NCBI RefSeq assembly: GCF_027359675.1
Contig: NZ_CP114786.1
Coordinates: 4,314,501 to 4,378,500, forward strand
DNA: 64,000 nucleotides
Direction of reading: 5' to 3'
Origin: Roseibium sp. Sym1
GTDB taxonomy: Bacteria; Pseudomonadota; Alphaproteobacteria; Rhizobiales; Stappiaceae
A program made the position numbers and the translations under genes. Below are positions 9,747-18,248 of this stretch, one piece after another. The notes under the pieces were generated by a model. It worked only from the letters and a program-made list of their open reading frames with translations. It made no database searches and was not told the DNA's origin. Positions within the stretch are counted from its first letter, which is position 1, and every line of letters starts with the position of its first letter.

Positions 9747-11081
9747 TCAAGCCCTGCCCGTCAATGCGCGTATGTCCTGCGCGAATTTCGAAATGCCCTG
9801 GAGCACAAGGAGGAGCCCTCCGAGCACCATCACCCATTTCATCGGCCAAAGCGGCACTTCCCATTCGTTGAAGCTGATTTCGCCCCAGCGGATATTCGGA
9901 TCCGTCCATTGGGCGAGATTCCAGCTTGCCACGACCTCGCTGACGCCGATCTCGCCGCGCGCCCAGTCCGAAATCAGGGAATTGCCGGAAGGCACGGCGA
10001 TGGCGTCGAAGGCGAAGATCCAGGACGTGACCAGCAGCGTTCCGGCGAAGATGAAGAAGAACACCGAAGTCAGCAGGTCCACCACCGCCTTGCGGCGTTT
10101 CGACATTGGGGCATAGAAGACATCGACCCGGACATGCGATTCCGTCAGCATGGCGTAGGAGCCGGCGATCAGGTATTGCATGCCGAACATGAGGTACATG
10201 GCCTCGTGGGCCCAGTTGGTCGGGCTGCCGAAGACATAGCGGCTCATCACCTCGAAATAGTAGACGATGACGGCGATCACTGCCCAGTAGCTCACGAATT
10301 CGCCGCAAAACAGGGACAGCCGGTCGATCCAGCCTGTCCATCCCCTGGACACATGGTCGGCGTCATCCTTGCGTTCGGCCTCTTCCAGTGCCTTGAGTTT
10401 CAACTCGGCTTCGCTGAGCTCGCGTTCGGGCGGAAGGTTGGCGTTTGCCCGGCTTACGATGCGCGGCAGCAGCACGGCGTCGATCACGACGCCGGCAAGC
10501 AGGAGCCAGAAGGCGTATTTCGCGAAATTCCCCCAGAAATTGAGCGTTTCCAGGGCGCCGGCTGCGGCCGGCCGGGCGGTTTCAAGCGCGGCTTCGGCCT
10601 CGGCGATGCGTTCGCGGCCCTGTTCGAGCCGCTGTTCCGCCCGGCGCACGTCGCGTTCGGCGCGGCGCAGGGCAAAGCTGCCTTCTTCGGCACCGGCTTC
10701 GGCCTCTGCCAGCTTCTGGCGCAGGGCGGGCAGGTCGGCCTCGGCGGTCCGGGCCCGGTCGCCTTCGCGCTCAAGTGTCCGTTCCGACTGGCGCACAAGG
10801 TTGTCCATGTCGGAGACAACAGACCGGGCGTCCTGGCTTTGTGCGTTTGCATACAGGATGCAGATGAAGACGGGGATATAGACCAGCCCGATCAGGTTTT
10901 TCAGGTAAAGCCTGTGAAGGCCGAGAATGCCGCCGGTGACCAGAATGAAATAGCCGAGTCCCAGCGTATACCGCCGCTCCTTCGCCCTTGGCCGTCTGGC
11001 CAGGCTGGCCGCGACCAATGGGAAAAGGATCAGACCGATCCAGTAGGCCCAATGCGGCAGTGTAAAGTCCAAATGAGGCAT
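9747..11081 (-). CDS. TRAP small permease (DctQ) fused to TM2-like domain and coiled coil
   Basis: 444 residues, against about 160-220 for a usual DctQ. Residues 1-80 hold three membrane segments with GGILGLHRLYLKNLIGLVYI, which fits the TM2-domain pattern G-x-x-G-x-H-R-x-Y-L. Residues 88-170 are an Ala/Glu/Arg-rich coiled coil, and 186-210 another membrane segment. Residues 255-440 form the four-helix DctQ domain (YYFEVMSRYVFGSPTNWAHE, then SHVRVDVFYAPMSKR). It is the small membrane subunit of the TRAP importer encoded around it. The frame is open throughout with one start and no internal break, so this is a real fusion. The role of the extension is unknown. Confidence 0.9.
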   Translation of the reverse strand: MPHLDFTLPHWAYWIGLILFPLVAASLARRPRAKERRYTLGLGYFILVTGGILGLHRLYLKNLIGLVYIPVFICILYANAQSQDARSVVSDMDNLVRQSERTLEREGDRARTAEADLPALRQKLAEAEAGAEEGSFALRRAERDVRRAEQRLEQGRERIAEAEAALETARPAAAGALETLNFWGNFAKYAFWLLLAGVVIDAVLLPRIVSRANANLPPERELSEAELKLKALEEAERKDDADHVSRGWTGWIDRLSLFCGEFVSYWAVIAVIVYYFEVMSRYVFGSPTNWAHEAMYLMFGMQYLIAGSYAMLTESHVRVDVFYAPMSKRRKAVVDLLTSVFFFIFAGTLLVTSWIFAFDAIAVPSGNSLISDWARGEIGVSEVVASWNLAQWTDPNIRWGEISFNEWEVPLWPMKWVMVLGGLLLVLQGISKFAQDIRALTGRA

Positions 11082-11125
11082 GCCTCGTCCTTCCGCTGGG
11101 GCAATTGCCCCGACTTATCCCGACA

Positions 11126-11153
11126 GAACCCGCGCAGAGGGCTGCGCGGGTTC
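11126..11153 (-). other. Intercistronic stem-loop between dctP-like and dctQ-like genes
   Basis: GAACCCGCGCAG and CTGCGCGGGTTC form a perfect 12-bp stem with a 4-nt loop, starting 24 nt past the binding-protein stop. There is no U-tract. Such hairpins between a highly needed binding-protein gene and its permeases usually protect the upstream mRNA or attenuate read-through; that role is inferred. Confidence 0.55.
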
Positions 11154-11177
11154 GATTCTCAGCAAGTGGCGAAGGGA

Positions 11178-12284
11178 TTAAAGCTTGAGTTCCAGACCTT
11201 CGATCTGCTCCGGAGTCACATAACCGAGCGACCCCGACATCATGTAGTCGAGCTGAATCTTGAAGATGCGCGCGCTGTCCTTGTCGCGGTTCGCGTAGTT
11301 GAACCAGATCGGCACGGCCACCTCCGTCATCAGTTCGACGTCGTCCTGGCTCAGGCGCGTGATCTCCGTGCCGTCCGCCATGAATTTCGCCCAGGCATCC
11401 TGGTCGGCCTTCTGGATGGCGGCATGGTGCATGTCCGAATAGACATGGGTTTCCATTTCGACGAACTGCCGCATCTGCGGGCTGAGCGCGTTCCAGGCAT
11501 CCATGCCCACGGTGATGTCCATGAGGTCGACTGGCTGGTACAGCGACATGAAGCCCGGAGGGCCCATGGAGATGTAATCGGTCACCTGGCTGAAGCCGAG
11601 GGAGTAGTTGACCGCCGGGCCGACATAGTCGGCGACGTCGATGGTGCCCTTTTCAAGCGCCGGGAAAATCTCGGAGCCCGGCAGGACGGTGGTTTCCGCA
11701 CCGATCTCGGTGAACACCTCCGCAACCATGCCGCCGGGAAGGCGCATCTTGCGGCCACGGAAATCGTCGATCGAACGGATCGGCACCTTGGAGTGGATGA
11801 TGTTGGGGCCGTGATGCACCGGTCCGACGAACATCATGTTCTGCGCCGCATAAAGTTCGCGGGCAATCTCCAGTCCGCCGAGGGAATAATAGAACACGTC
11901 CCATTCATGCGGATTGCGCAGGCCCAGCGGGTAGCTGGTCAGGAAGGTAGCGGCGGGAATGATGCCCTGGGCGTAGATGGTGAACGGATTGACCGCGTCG
12001 AGCACGCCGTTCTTCACCGCGTCAAAGAGCTGGAAATCGCCGACAACGTCGTTGGCGCCGAAGGGCTGGAATGCCAGTTCGCCACCGGTCTTTTCCTCGA
12101 TGGTCGCGCACCAGTCCTTGAAGATCTGCAGGCCCGCGCCTCCCGGCCAGGATGTCTGGATCTTCCAGGTGGTCGTCTGACCCTGGGCCGATGCAATGTG
12201 GGGGGCCGCCAGGGTGGCGGCTCCGGCCGTTCCGGCACCGGCAAGGGTGCGCAATGCCTGACGGCGTGTAGTCAACTTTTTCAT
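11178..12284 (-). CDS. TRAP transporter periplasmic substrate-binding protein (DctP family)
   Basis: 368-residue binding protein with a twin-arginine-type signal (TRRQALRTLAGAG, cleavage after ASA near residue 33). It captures the substrate in the periplasm and passes it to the DctQ/DctM membrane pair. The segment MRLPGGMVAEVFTEIG then LPGSEIFPALEKGTIDVADY is the conserved DctP region with the carboxylate-binding arginine. It looks closer to TakP-like (2-oxo acid/monocarboxylate) binders than to the C4-dicarboxylate DctP, so a mono- or oxo-carboxylate is the likely substrate (inference). First gene of the operon. Confidence 0.93.
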   Translation of the reverse strand: MKKLTTRRQALRTLAGAGTAGAATLAAPHIASAQGQTTTWKIQTSWPGGAGLQIFKDWCATIEEKTGGELAFQPFGANDVVGDFQLFDAVKNGVLDAVNPFTIYAQGIIPAATFLTSYPLGLRNPHEWDVFYYSLGGLEIARELYAAQNMMFVGPVHHGPNIIHSKVPIRSIDDFRGRKMRLPGGMVAEVFTEIGAETTVLPGSEIFPALEKGTIDVADYVGPAVNYSLGFSQVTDYISMGPPGFMSLYQPVDLMDITVGMDAWNALSPQMRQFVEMETHVYSDMHHAAIQKADQDAWAKFMADGTEITRLSQDDVELMTEVAVPIWFNYANRDKDSARIFKIQLDYMMSGSLGYVTPEQIEGLELKL

Positions 12285-12620
12285 GTCGTCCTCCCAATCG
12301 GCTAGGGAGAAATGAGCGGCTGACCATGAGCTTTGATCAAGCTCCTGATCTTCCGTGACATGGAAAGGCCCTAATATTTCTCTGCAGGTTATTGTTCTTA
12401 AAGGGCTTTACTTGCCAGCGCGGAAGATCGCCGCTCTTCTTTTTCTCCCAACCAATCAAAAGGATATTACAGTTTCAGAAACCTGCAACCTTGCAGGAGG
12501 TTCAAAACATCTTTTCTGAAAAGGAAATAATCCCGGCCACTGTCGCTAATTTAGAAAAATTCCAGTCTTGAGGCGTGAGAGGTAACTTTACGTCACTTTT
12601 TCCGGTTGCCGGGAGGCGTG
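12285..12620. other. Promoter region of the TRAP operon
   Basis: This 336-bp gap lies between the haloacid dehalogenase stop and the TRAP binding-protein start, both on the minus strand. It is AT-rich at 12360-12560 and probably carries the TRAP promoter. It includes an inverted repeat at 12328-12344 close to the gene start. No gene seen. Confidence 0.5.
12328..12344. promoter_or_regulatory. Inverted repeat upstream of TRAP operon
   Basis: GAGCTT and AAGCTC are perfect 6-bp arms around TGATC, 44 bp upstream of the TRAP binding-protein start. It is a candidate repressor operator or leader element; no regulator gene adjoins it. Confidence 0.3.
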
Positions 12621-13283
12621 TCAGCCGAGTGCCGCCAGCCCCGTCAGGTCGGCAAGCACGGCCTTCGGAGAAAGATCCGGATATTCATCCGGCATGCCGG
12701 CCCGGTTCATCCACACGGTGCGAAAGCCGAACGCGGTCGCGCCGGCAATGTCCCAGCGGTTGGACGACTGGAAGGAGACCTCTTCGGGGTAGATGCGGAA
12801 ATGGGTCGTCACCATTTCATAGACCTGCGGATCCGTCTTGAACGTCTTGAGGTCATCGACCGAGAAGATCTCGTCGAACAGTTCGGTCAGCCCGGCGGCC
12901 TTGGCGGCAGCTTCCAGCATGGCGGGCGAGCCGTTGGACAGGATGGCGATCTTGGAGCCGGTCGCCTTGAGGCCGGTCAGGACTTCCGGAACTTCCGGGT
13001 AGCAGTCGAGTTCCCAATAGGCGCTCAGAAGATCGTCGCGCATGGACTTGTCGGCGGTCGGTACCAGCGCAAAGGCCGTGTCCAGTCCCTGCTGGGTCAA
13101 TTCCCAGAAATCCAGATACTTGCCCATCAGGGCCCGGACCCAGGAATATTCCAGCTGCTTTTCCCGCCAGAGCGAGGACAGGCGCTGGGCGTCTGGGCCC
13201 AGTTTTTCGGCATGTTTGCGGACTGCGGCATGCACATCAAACAAGGTGCCATAGGCATCAAACACATAAGCGGCATGCGCCAT
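12621..13283 (-). CDS. Haloacid dehalogenase, type II (HAD superfamily)
   Basis: 220-residue cytoplasmic hydrolase. D9 in YVFDAYGTLFDVH is the nucleophile of the HAD fold. AILSNGSP supplies motif II, the lysine of motif III lies in LKTFKTDPQVYE, and SSNRWDIAGATAFGFRTVWMNR is the S-x-N-x-x-D signature of L-2-haloacid dehalogenases. The predicted reaction is hydrolysis of (S)-2-haloacids to (R)-2-hydroxyacids, although family members may use other small phosphorylated or halogenated substrates. Length matches the family (about 220-230). It stands alone upstream of the TRAP operon on the same strand. Confidence 0.92.
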   Translation of the reverse strand: MAHAAYVFDAYGTLFDVHAAVRKHAEKLGPDAQRLSSLWREKQLEYSWVRALMGKYLDFWELTQQGLDTAFALVPTADKSMRDDLLSAYWELDCYPEVPEVLTGLKATGSKIAILSNGSPAMLEAAAKAAGLTELFDEIFSVDDLKTFKTDPQVYEMVTTHFRIYPEEVSFQSSNRWDIAGATAFGFRTVWMNRAGMPDEYPDLSPKAVLADLTGLAALG

Positions 13284-13391
13284 AATCTGGAACTCCGGTT
13301 TTAGGAAACCGCGGAAGAGAACAGCCTGGGGACAGCTGCGTCAAGCGTGGTGGTGTGCGAAAAAAGTCGCAGGGCGGAAAATGGCGACCTG

Positions 13392-13823
13392 TCAAGCGGT
13401 GGGCAATGTGACGGCCCCGTCGGGTTCGATGGTCCAAAAGGGGTTATGGGCAATCTCCAGCAGATGCCCGCCGGGAATTTCCACATAGGAGGAATATCCG
13501 CCCCAGAAGGCCTTCTCGGGGTGTTTGACTGCCTTGGCTCCGGCGGCCAGAGCTTCATGAAACATGGTGTCGACGTCCGCCGCGGTGCGGGCGTTCCAGG
13601 CCAGCGTGATCGCGCCTGTCCTCGCGTCCGTTACGTCGCGGCCGATTTCCTCGGCAAGGGCCGCCTTGCTGTAAAGGGCGAGCACGCCGCCGATCACCTG
13701 AAAGAACACGACGTCCGGCGACGGAGCCGCATTGACCTGCCAGCCGAGGCCGGCCTCGAAAAACCGCCTTGCCTCGGCGATGTCGTCCACCACGAGCGTG
13801 GTCATCGAGATGCGCTGCTCCAT
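13392..13823 (-). CDS. VOC (glyoxalase/bleomycin-resistance-like) family protein
   Basis: 143-residue protein with the paired beta-alpha-beta-beta-beta units of the vicinal-oxygen-chelate fold: MTTLVVDDIAEARRFFEAGLGW opens the first module and AITLAWNARTAADVDTMF the second, ending GGYSSYVEIPGGHLLEIAHNP. The metal-ligand Glu of the last strand is present (LLEIA), but the first-module His is not evident, so catalytic activity is unclear. AGGAGGAGACGAA precedes the ATG at 13823, which decides the start over an in-frame start 19 codons upstream. Confidence 0.85.
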   Translation of the reverse strand: MEQRISMTTLVVDDIAEARRFFEAGLGWQVNAAPSPDVVFFQVIGGVLALYSKAALAEEIGRDVTDARTGAITLAWNARTAADVDTMFHEALAAGAKAVKHPEKAFWGGYSSYVEIPGGHLLEIAHNPFWTIEPDGAVTLPTA

Positions 13824-14107
13824 TTCGTCTCCTCCTGTCCAGACCGGGGTGCAGTGAAAAGGTTCGCCTGTGGAAGTCAACCGCCGACTTTCCGTGGCGG
13901 TGACCGAGCGGCGCTGCTGGTGAAATGGCGTTGGAAAATTCTGTCTGTTTTGGGAGGAAGGGCGAATAAAACCTTCCCGGTTTCGACATGGACTGCGAAG
14001 AAAGACCGCAACTTTCCGGATTTCTGGGATAAGCTATTGACCTTGGGAGATTGCCGGTGTTGTGTCGGCGCAAAACCTGCAGAACCGCAGCAGAAAAGGG
14101 AAGAGAC

Positions 14108-14965
14108 ATGAGCGGATGGAGCGACACCTGGACCTGGATCGACGGGACCTGGCATGAGGGCAATCCACCGATCATGGGGCCGCGGACCCACGCTTCCTGG
14201 CTCGGTTCGAGCGTGTTTGACGGCGCCCGCTTCTTCGAGGGCGTGATGCCGGACATCGATCTGCATTGCAAACGCGTCAACGACAGCGCCGTGGCACTCG
14301 GCATGAAGGCGACCATGCAGGCCGGCGAGATGGCGGAACTCACCCGCGAGGGCTGCGCGAAGTTCAGCAGTGACCAGCAGATCTACGTCAAGCCGATGTA
14401 TTGGGTTGAGGGCGACGGTCCGGGCGTGATTGTCGGCGATCCGGAAAGCACGCGCTTCTGCCTGTGCCTGTTCGACGCGCCGATGGCGCCCAGGGACGCG
14501 GCGATGAGCATCACGCTGTCACCTTTTCGGCGCCCGACCATGGAATGCATGCCGGTCAACGCCAAGGCCGGTTGTCTTTATCCCAACAATGCCCGTGCCA
14601 TGGTGGAAGCCAAGGGGCGTGGCTTTGACAACGCCGTGGTGCGCGACATGCTCGGCAACGTCGCCGAACTGACCTCCGCCAACATCTTCATGGCCAAGGA
14701 CGGCAAGGTCCATACGCCCGCGCCCAACGGTACATTTCTCAACGGCATTACCCGTCAGCGCGTGATCCGGCTTCTCAGGGGCGCCGGCTATGACGTCTTC
14801 GAGCGGACAATGGACTATGGCGAGTTCCTCGAGGCCGACGAGATCTTTTCCACCGGAAACTACAACAAGGTCACTCCGGTCAAACGGATTGAAGAGCGCG
14901 ACCTGCAGCCCGGACCGATTGCGGCCCGGGCACGGGATCTCTACTGGGATTTCTCCCACGGCTGA
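14108..14965 (+). CDS. Class IV (branched-chain-type) aminotransferase
   Basis: 285-residue PLP enzyme of fold type IV, most like branched-chain amino acid aminotransferase (EC 2.6.1.42), with D-amino acid aminotransferase as the alternative. The Schiff-base lysine lies in MPVNAKAGCLYPNN, and PLP-phosphate contacts in VAELTSANIFMAKDGKVHTP and NGTFLNGITRQRVIRLL. The ATG at 14108 follows AGGGAAGAG with good spacing; an in-frame start 19 codons upstream has no such site. It is convergent with the MFS gene 16 bp away. Cytoplasmic. Confidence 0.88.
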   Translation: MSGWSDTWTWIDGTWHEGNPPIMGPRTHASWLGSSVFDGARFFEGVMPDIDLHCKRVNDSAVALGMKATMQAGEMAELTREGCAKFSSDQQIYVKPMYWVEGDGPGVIVGDPESTRFCLCLFDAPMAPRDAAMSITLSPFRRPTMECMPVNAKAGCLYPNNARAMVEAKGRGFDNAVVRDMLGNVAELTSANIFMAKDGKVHTPAPNGTFLNGITRQRVIRLLRGAGYDVFERTMDYGEFLEADEIFSTGNYNKVTPVKRIEERDLQPGPIAARARDLYWDFSHG

Positions 14966-14981
14966 GAGTGTTGCGGGCCTG

Positions 14982-16160
14982 TCAGCGGGCGACCAGCGCC
15001 GCGGCCACCAGAAGGGCCGTGGCTGCCGCCAGTGAAGGCGCCGAGAACGACCCGGTCGCATGGTGCAGCTGGCCGGCAAACCAGGGGCCGGCCACCTGTC
15101 CGATGCCGAAGGCCGCCGTCAACACCGCCAGCATCCGGCGGATGGCGGCAGGCCCGTCCGCGCCCACCTCTCGCCTGGCTTCCATCAGCCCCAGGGCCGT
15201 GATGCCCATGAAGGTTGCGCCGAGCAATGCCGCGCCGAGAAGGAACAGCAGCGGGTTCAGGGTGATCGCGGTCAGCGCGACCCCGGCGGATTCGAGGACA
15301 CAGGCAAGGGCAAAGGCCTTGCGGGCGCCGATCCGTGCGGCGGCCCTGTTCCAGAGATAGATCGAGGGGGCGGAGCACAGTCCGACCGTGAGCCAGACAA
15401 AGGGTTCCGTCGGTTGCAGGGCAGGGGTTGCCCGGGCAATCGCGTTGACGAAGGTGGCCGTGATCACGTAGCCGAAGCCGAAAAGGCCATAGGCGAGGAT
15501 CAGGCGGATCCTGTTGCCGCTCGAAAAAGGGGATGCCGGGACCTTGGAAGCGGTTGTCGCCGGCGCCGCCTGCGTTGGTCCGCCACCGTTTTCAGACGGC
15601 ACCAGAAGGGTGGATACTCCAAGAAAGATGAGCGTTCCCGCGCCGCTGGCGAGCCACAAGGCGCGCCAGTCGGCGGACAGGTACGCGAGCGCGGACACAA
15701 GTAGCGCGGAGAAGGCAATGCCGCAGCCCACCCCGGCAAAATGCAAGGCGGCGAGGCCTGTCCTGCCGGCACCGGCCAGGCGCTCGAGGATCAGTGTCGT
15801 CGAGAACACCAGCACAAAGGCGCTGGCAATGCCGCTCAGGAACCTGATTGCCAGGAATGCGGCAAGCGACGTTGTCAGCGCCATGGCCGCGCTTGTCAGG
15901 GCGCTGGCCAGCAGCCCTCCCAGGAACCAGAGCCGGGGGCTGCCGGGCAGGGAGCGGGAGGCCCCGATGAGTGCTCCGGCAAGGTAACCGAGAAAATTGG
16001 CTGACGCGATCAGGCCGGCGTCGTCGGCCGGCAGGCGCAGGGCCTCGCTCATGAAAGGCAGGATCGGCGTGTAGACAAACCGCCCGATGCCCATCGCCGC
16101 CGCCAGCGCCAGAAAACCGCCAAAGGCGAGCGCGGCCGGAGAGCGGGCGATGCTAGACAT
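14982..16160 (-). CDS. MFS transporter, YbfB/YjiJ family
   Basis: 392-residue inner-membrane protein with 12 predicted helices. The opening segment FGGFLALAAAMGIGRFVYTPILPFM is the hallmark of the YbfB/YjiJ (DUF1228) MFS group, which is annotated as putative exporters of unknown substrate. GAGG lies 7 nt before the ATG at 16160, preferred over an in-frame start 25 codons upstream. It shares no operon partner and faces the aminotransferase convergently. An amino-acid or sugar efflux role is speculative. Confidence 0.88.
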   Translation of the reverse strand: MSSIARSPAALAFGGFLALAAAMGIGRFVYTPILPFMSEALRLPADDAGLIASANFLGYLAGALIGASRSLPGSPRLWFLGGLLASALTSAAMALTTSLAAFLAIRFLSGIASAFVLVFSTTLILERLAGAGRTGLAALHFAGVGCGIAFSALLVSALAYLSADWRALWLASGAGTLIFLGVSTLLVPSENGGGPTQAAPATTASKVPASPFSSGNRIRLILAYGLFGFGYVITATFVNAIARATPALQPTEPFVWLTVGLCSAPSIYLWNRAAARIGARKAFALACVLESAGVALTAITLNPLLFLLGAALLGATFMGITALGLMEARREVGADGPAAIRRMLAVLTAAFGIGQVAGPWFAGQLHHATGSFSAPSLAAATALLVAAALVAR

Positions 16161-16370
16161 GGTGTCCTCGTCGTCAGGAAACTTGACGCGGCGCGGCAAG
16201 GAGGCGGGGCATTTCAGGGGACCACAATCTTGCATGGCAAGGGCATCTTGTCATGTGCCAATGATGCCTGAGCGGACGGTTGGCCTTGGCAGCAGGCGGG
16301 CGGCTCATGCCGGGAGACGACATGTTTGTATTGGCGCACGTTGCGGGGCGTTGCAAACGAGGATCGGCAA

Positions 16371-16634
16371 TCAGGCGATGAAGCGCTCCCATGCCGTGGA
16401 GTTCCGGACCCGGACAATGATGGTCTTTCGTCCGTCATTGCAACGGATCGTGTTTTCGCCGTCGCAGCTGTCGGGAAAGCTGATCGTCTCGTCATCGCAC
16501 CGGAATGCCGCGGTGCCACGGCAATCTCCCAGATTGCTTTCGGTTCTGGGGCTTTCAGTTGAAGTCATCGTGGTGACCAGCAGAATGCCGCCGGCAACCA
16601 GTGCTGCGATCGCGTAAGTGTTATTGAAGTTCAT
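16371..16634 (-). CDS. Small exported or membrane-anchored cysteine-containing protein
   Basis: 87-residue protein beginning MNFNNTYAIAALVAGG, with GGAGAGCGAA directly before the ATG at 16634. Residues 7-24 form one hydrophobic helix (signal or anchor). The rest is polar with four cysteines (GDCRGT, FRCDD, DSCDG, IRCND), which suggests two disulfides in the periplasm, and a basic end (GRKTIIVRVRN). I recognise no family. It is divergent from sodB across a 312-bp gap. Confidence 0.6.
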   Translation of the reverse strand: MNFNNTYAIAALVAGGILLVTTMTSTESPRTESNLGDCRGTAAFRCDDETISFPDSCDGENTIRCNDGRKTIIVRVRNSTAWERFIA

Positions 16635-16947
16635 TTCGCTCTCCAATTCCATTTTGCTAGGCGGTTATTTATGGTCGTATTCTGATCATTCTTTCCATGT
16701 CTTGCAGTGCTGAAGGTCACAATTTTTGACTTTGAGGCAATTTTGTGAATACAGATGGAATTTGCTTGTCATTTTGACGAGTGTGCCCGGTTTCTGAACG
16801 ACCAGGCTTTTTGAAAAGAAAAAAATTTCTTTATTTTCGCGTTCCCACCTTGCCCACAAGCCGCTGCAATCCTATTTTGCCGCTCGACGCGGTCCTTGCG
16901 GGCAACCCGGAGGAGCCGCCGGTCACCGACCATTTGAGGAGTTTGTC
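16635..16947. other. Divergent promoter region, small cysteine protein / sodB
   Basis: A 313-bp gap with AT-rich DNA at 16640-16850 should contain promoters for both flanking genes. No strong palindrome or further gene was found. Confidence 0.45.
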
Positions 16948-17547
16948 ATGTCTTTTGAATTGCCTGACCTGCCGTATGCATATGATGCACTGGCCCCGTA
17001 CATGTCTGCTGAAACGCTCGAGTTTCACCATGACAAGCACCACCAGGCCTATGTCACGAAGGGCAACGAGCTGCTCGCGGGCAGCGGCCTTGAAGGCAAG
17101 TCCCTGGAAGAGATCGTCAAGGAGAGCTACGGCAAGAACGCGCCGCTGTTCAACAATGCCGGTCAGCACTACAACCACATCCACTTCTGGAAATGGATGA
17201 AGAAGGACGGTGGCGGCAAGTCGCTTCCGGGCGCACTCGCTTCCGCGATCGACAGCGACCTGGGCGGATTCGACAAGTTCCGCGCCGACTTCATCGCCGC
17301 GGGTGTCGGACAGTTTGGCTCCGGTTGGGCATGGCTCGCGGTCAAGGACGGCAAGCTGGAAATCATGAAGACACCGAACGGCGAAAACCCGCTGGTTCAC
17401 GGCGCGGCGCCGATCCTCGGCTGCGACGTGTGGGAGCATTCCTATTACATCGACTACCGCAACGCGCGTCCGAAGTACCTGGAAGCTTTCATCGACAACA
17501 TGATCAACTGGGACTACGTCCTGGAAATGTACGAAGCTGCCAAATAA
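16948..17547 (+). CDS. sodB: Superoxide dismutase, Fe type
   Basis: 199-residue Fe/Mn superoxide dismutase (EC 1.15.1.1), dismutating superoxide in the cytoplasm. Metal ligands H27 and H77 are visible, with the third and fourth in CDVWEHSYYIDY. Gln at position 73 in NNAGQHYNH marks the Fe-type active site; Mn enzymes carry Gly there and place the Gln elsewhere. GAGGAG precedes the ATG. The gene stands alone and is closed by a strong intrinsic terminator, so it is a single-gene transcript. Confidence 0.96.
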   Translation: MSFELPDLPYAYDALAPYMSAETLEFHHDKHHQAYVTKGNELLAGSGLEGKSLEEIVKESYGKNAPLFNNAGQHYNHIHFWKWMKKDGGGKSLPGALASAIDSDLGGFDKFRADFIAAGVGQFGSGWAWLAVKDGKLEIMKTPNGENPLVHGAAPILGCDVWEHSYYIDYRNARPKYLEAFIDNMINWDYVLEMYEAAK

Positions 17548-17571
17548 GCCATTCCGGCAGCAGGTTCGAGG

Positions 17572-17603
17572 AAAACCCCGGTTCTCAGGAGCCGGGGTTT
17601 TTT
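17572..17603 (+). terminator. Rho-independent terminator of sodB
   Basis: The CCCCGG arm at 17576-17581 pairs with CCGGGG at 17592-17597, flanked by A/T pairs and followed by a run of T (17598-17603). It lies 25 nt past the sodB stop. Confidence 0.9.
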
Positions 17604-17673
17604 GATATTGTTTCCGAATTGTTGACGGTGTGTTCGTAGGTTTTTTCCCGAGTTCACAAGAGCGTGATTTTAT

Positions 17674-17685
17674 TACCGGTCGGTA
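17674..17685. promoter_or_regulatory. TACCG-GT-CGGTA palindrome upstream of cytochrome c' gene
   Basis: TACCGGTCGGTA has 5-bp perfect arms around GT and lies 62 bp before the cytochrome c' start. The form is typical of TetR-family operators. No regulator gene adjoins it, so the assignment is inference. Confidence 0.35.
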
Positions 17686-17746
17686 TCTGCGCTGTACTCC
17701 TGGTTGAACAAGGCGTCTTCGACGCCTGAATCAGAGGGAGTAGGTG

Positions 17747-18208
17747 ATGCGAAATTTCCGGAAATTCGCGGGTGCGGCCATGGCAGCCGGGCTGGTTCTG
17801 GCAACCATGCCGGCCCAGGCGACAGACGATCCGATCGCGACGCGCCAGGCCATCATGTCGTCCATGGGGGCGGCGGCCGGTCTCGGCGGCGGCATGATGA
17901 AAGGCGAAATCGCCTATTCGCCGGCAGCCGGAAAGGCGGCGATTGCGACGGCACGCGCTGTTGCCCTGACATTTGGCGACTATTTCCCGGCGGGCTCCGA
18001 TCAGGGCAAAACCGGAGCGGCGCCGAGCATCTGGGAAAATCCGGACGGGTTCGCGGCGGAACTCGCCAAACTCGCTGAAGCGACCGCCAAGGGCGTCGAG
18101 GCTTCCGGCAAGGATGGACCTGCCGACGTGGAGGCCTTCAAGGCGGCCATGGGACCGATCTTCGGTACTTGCAAATCCTGTCACGAGACTTACCGTAAGA
18201 AGAACTGA
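17747..18208 (+). CDS. Cytochrome c' (class II c-type cytochrome)
   Basis: 153-residue periplasmic protein with a signal peptide ending AQA near residue 25. Heme c attaches at the C-terminal CKSCH motif (TCKSCHETYRKK), the placement that defines class II cytochromes of the four-helix-bundle type. Family members bind NO or serve as low-potential electron carriers. ATG at 17747 follows GAGGGAG by 6 nt; a GTG codon directly in front is less likely. The next gene, a diheme cytochrome, begins 40 nt downstream and is probably co-transcribed. Confidence 0.92.
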   Translation: MRNFRKFAGAAMAAGLVLATMPAQATDDPIATRQAIMSSMGAAAGLGGGMMKGEIAYSPAAGKAAIATARAVALTFGDYFPAGSDQGKTGAAPSIWENPDGFAAELAKLAEATAKGVEASGKDGPADVEAFKAAMGPIFGTCKSCHETYRKKN

Positions 18209-18248
18209 CCTGAGCGGTCTTGTTCTGAACTGATCTCTGGAGAGGCCG

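Noticed and set aside
9909-12305. 798-codon plus-strand open frame across the TRAP small permease and binding protein
   Set aside because: It spans two genuine genes and their hairpin-containing gap; composition is His/Gly/Arg-rich shadow type.
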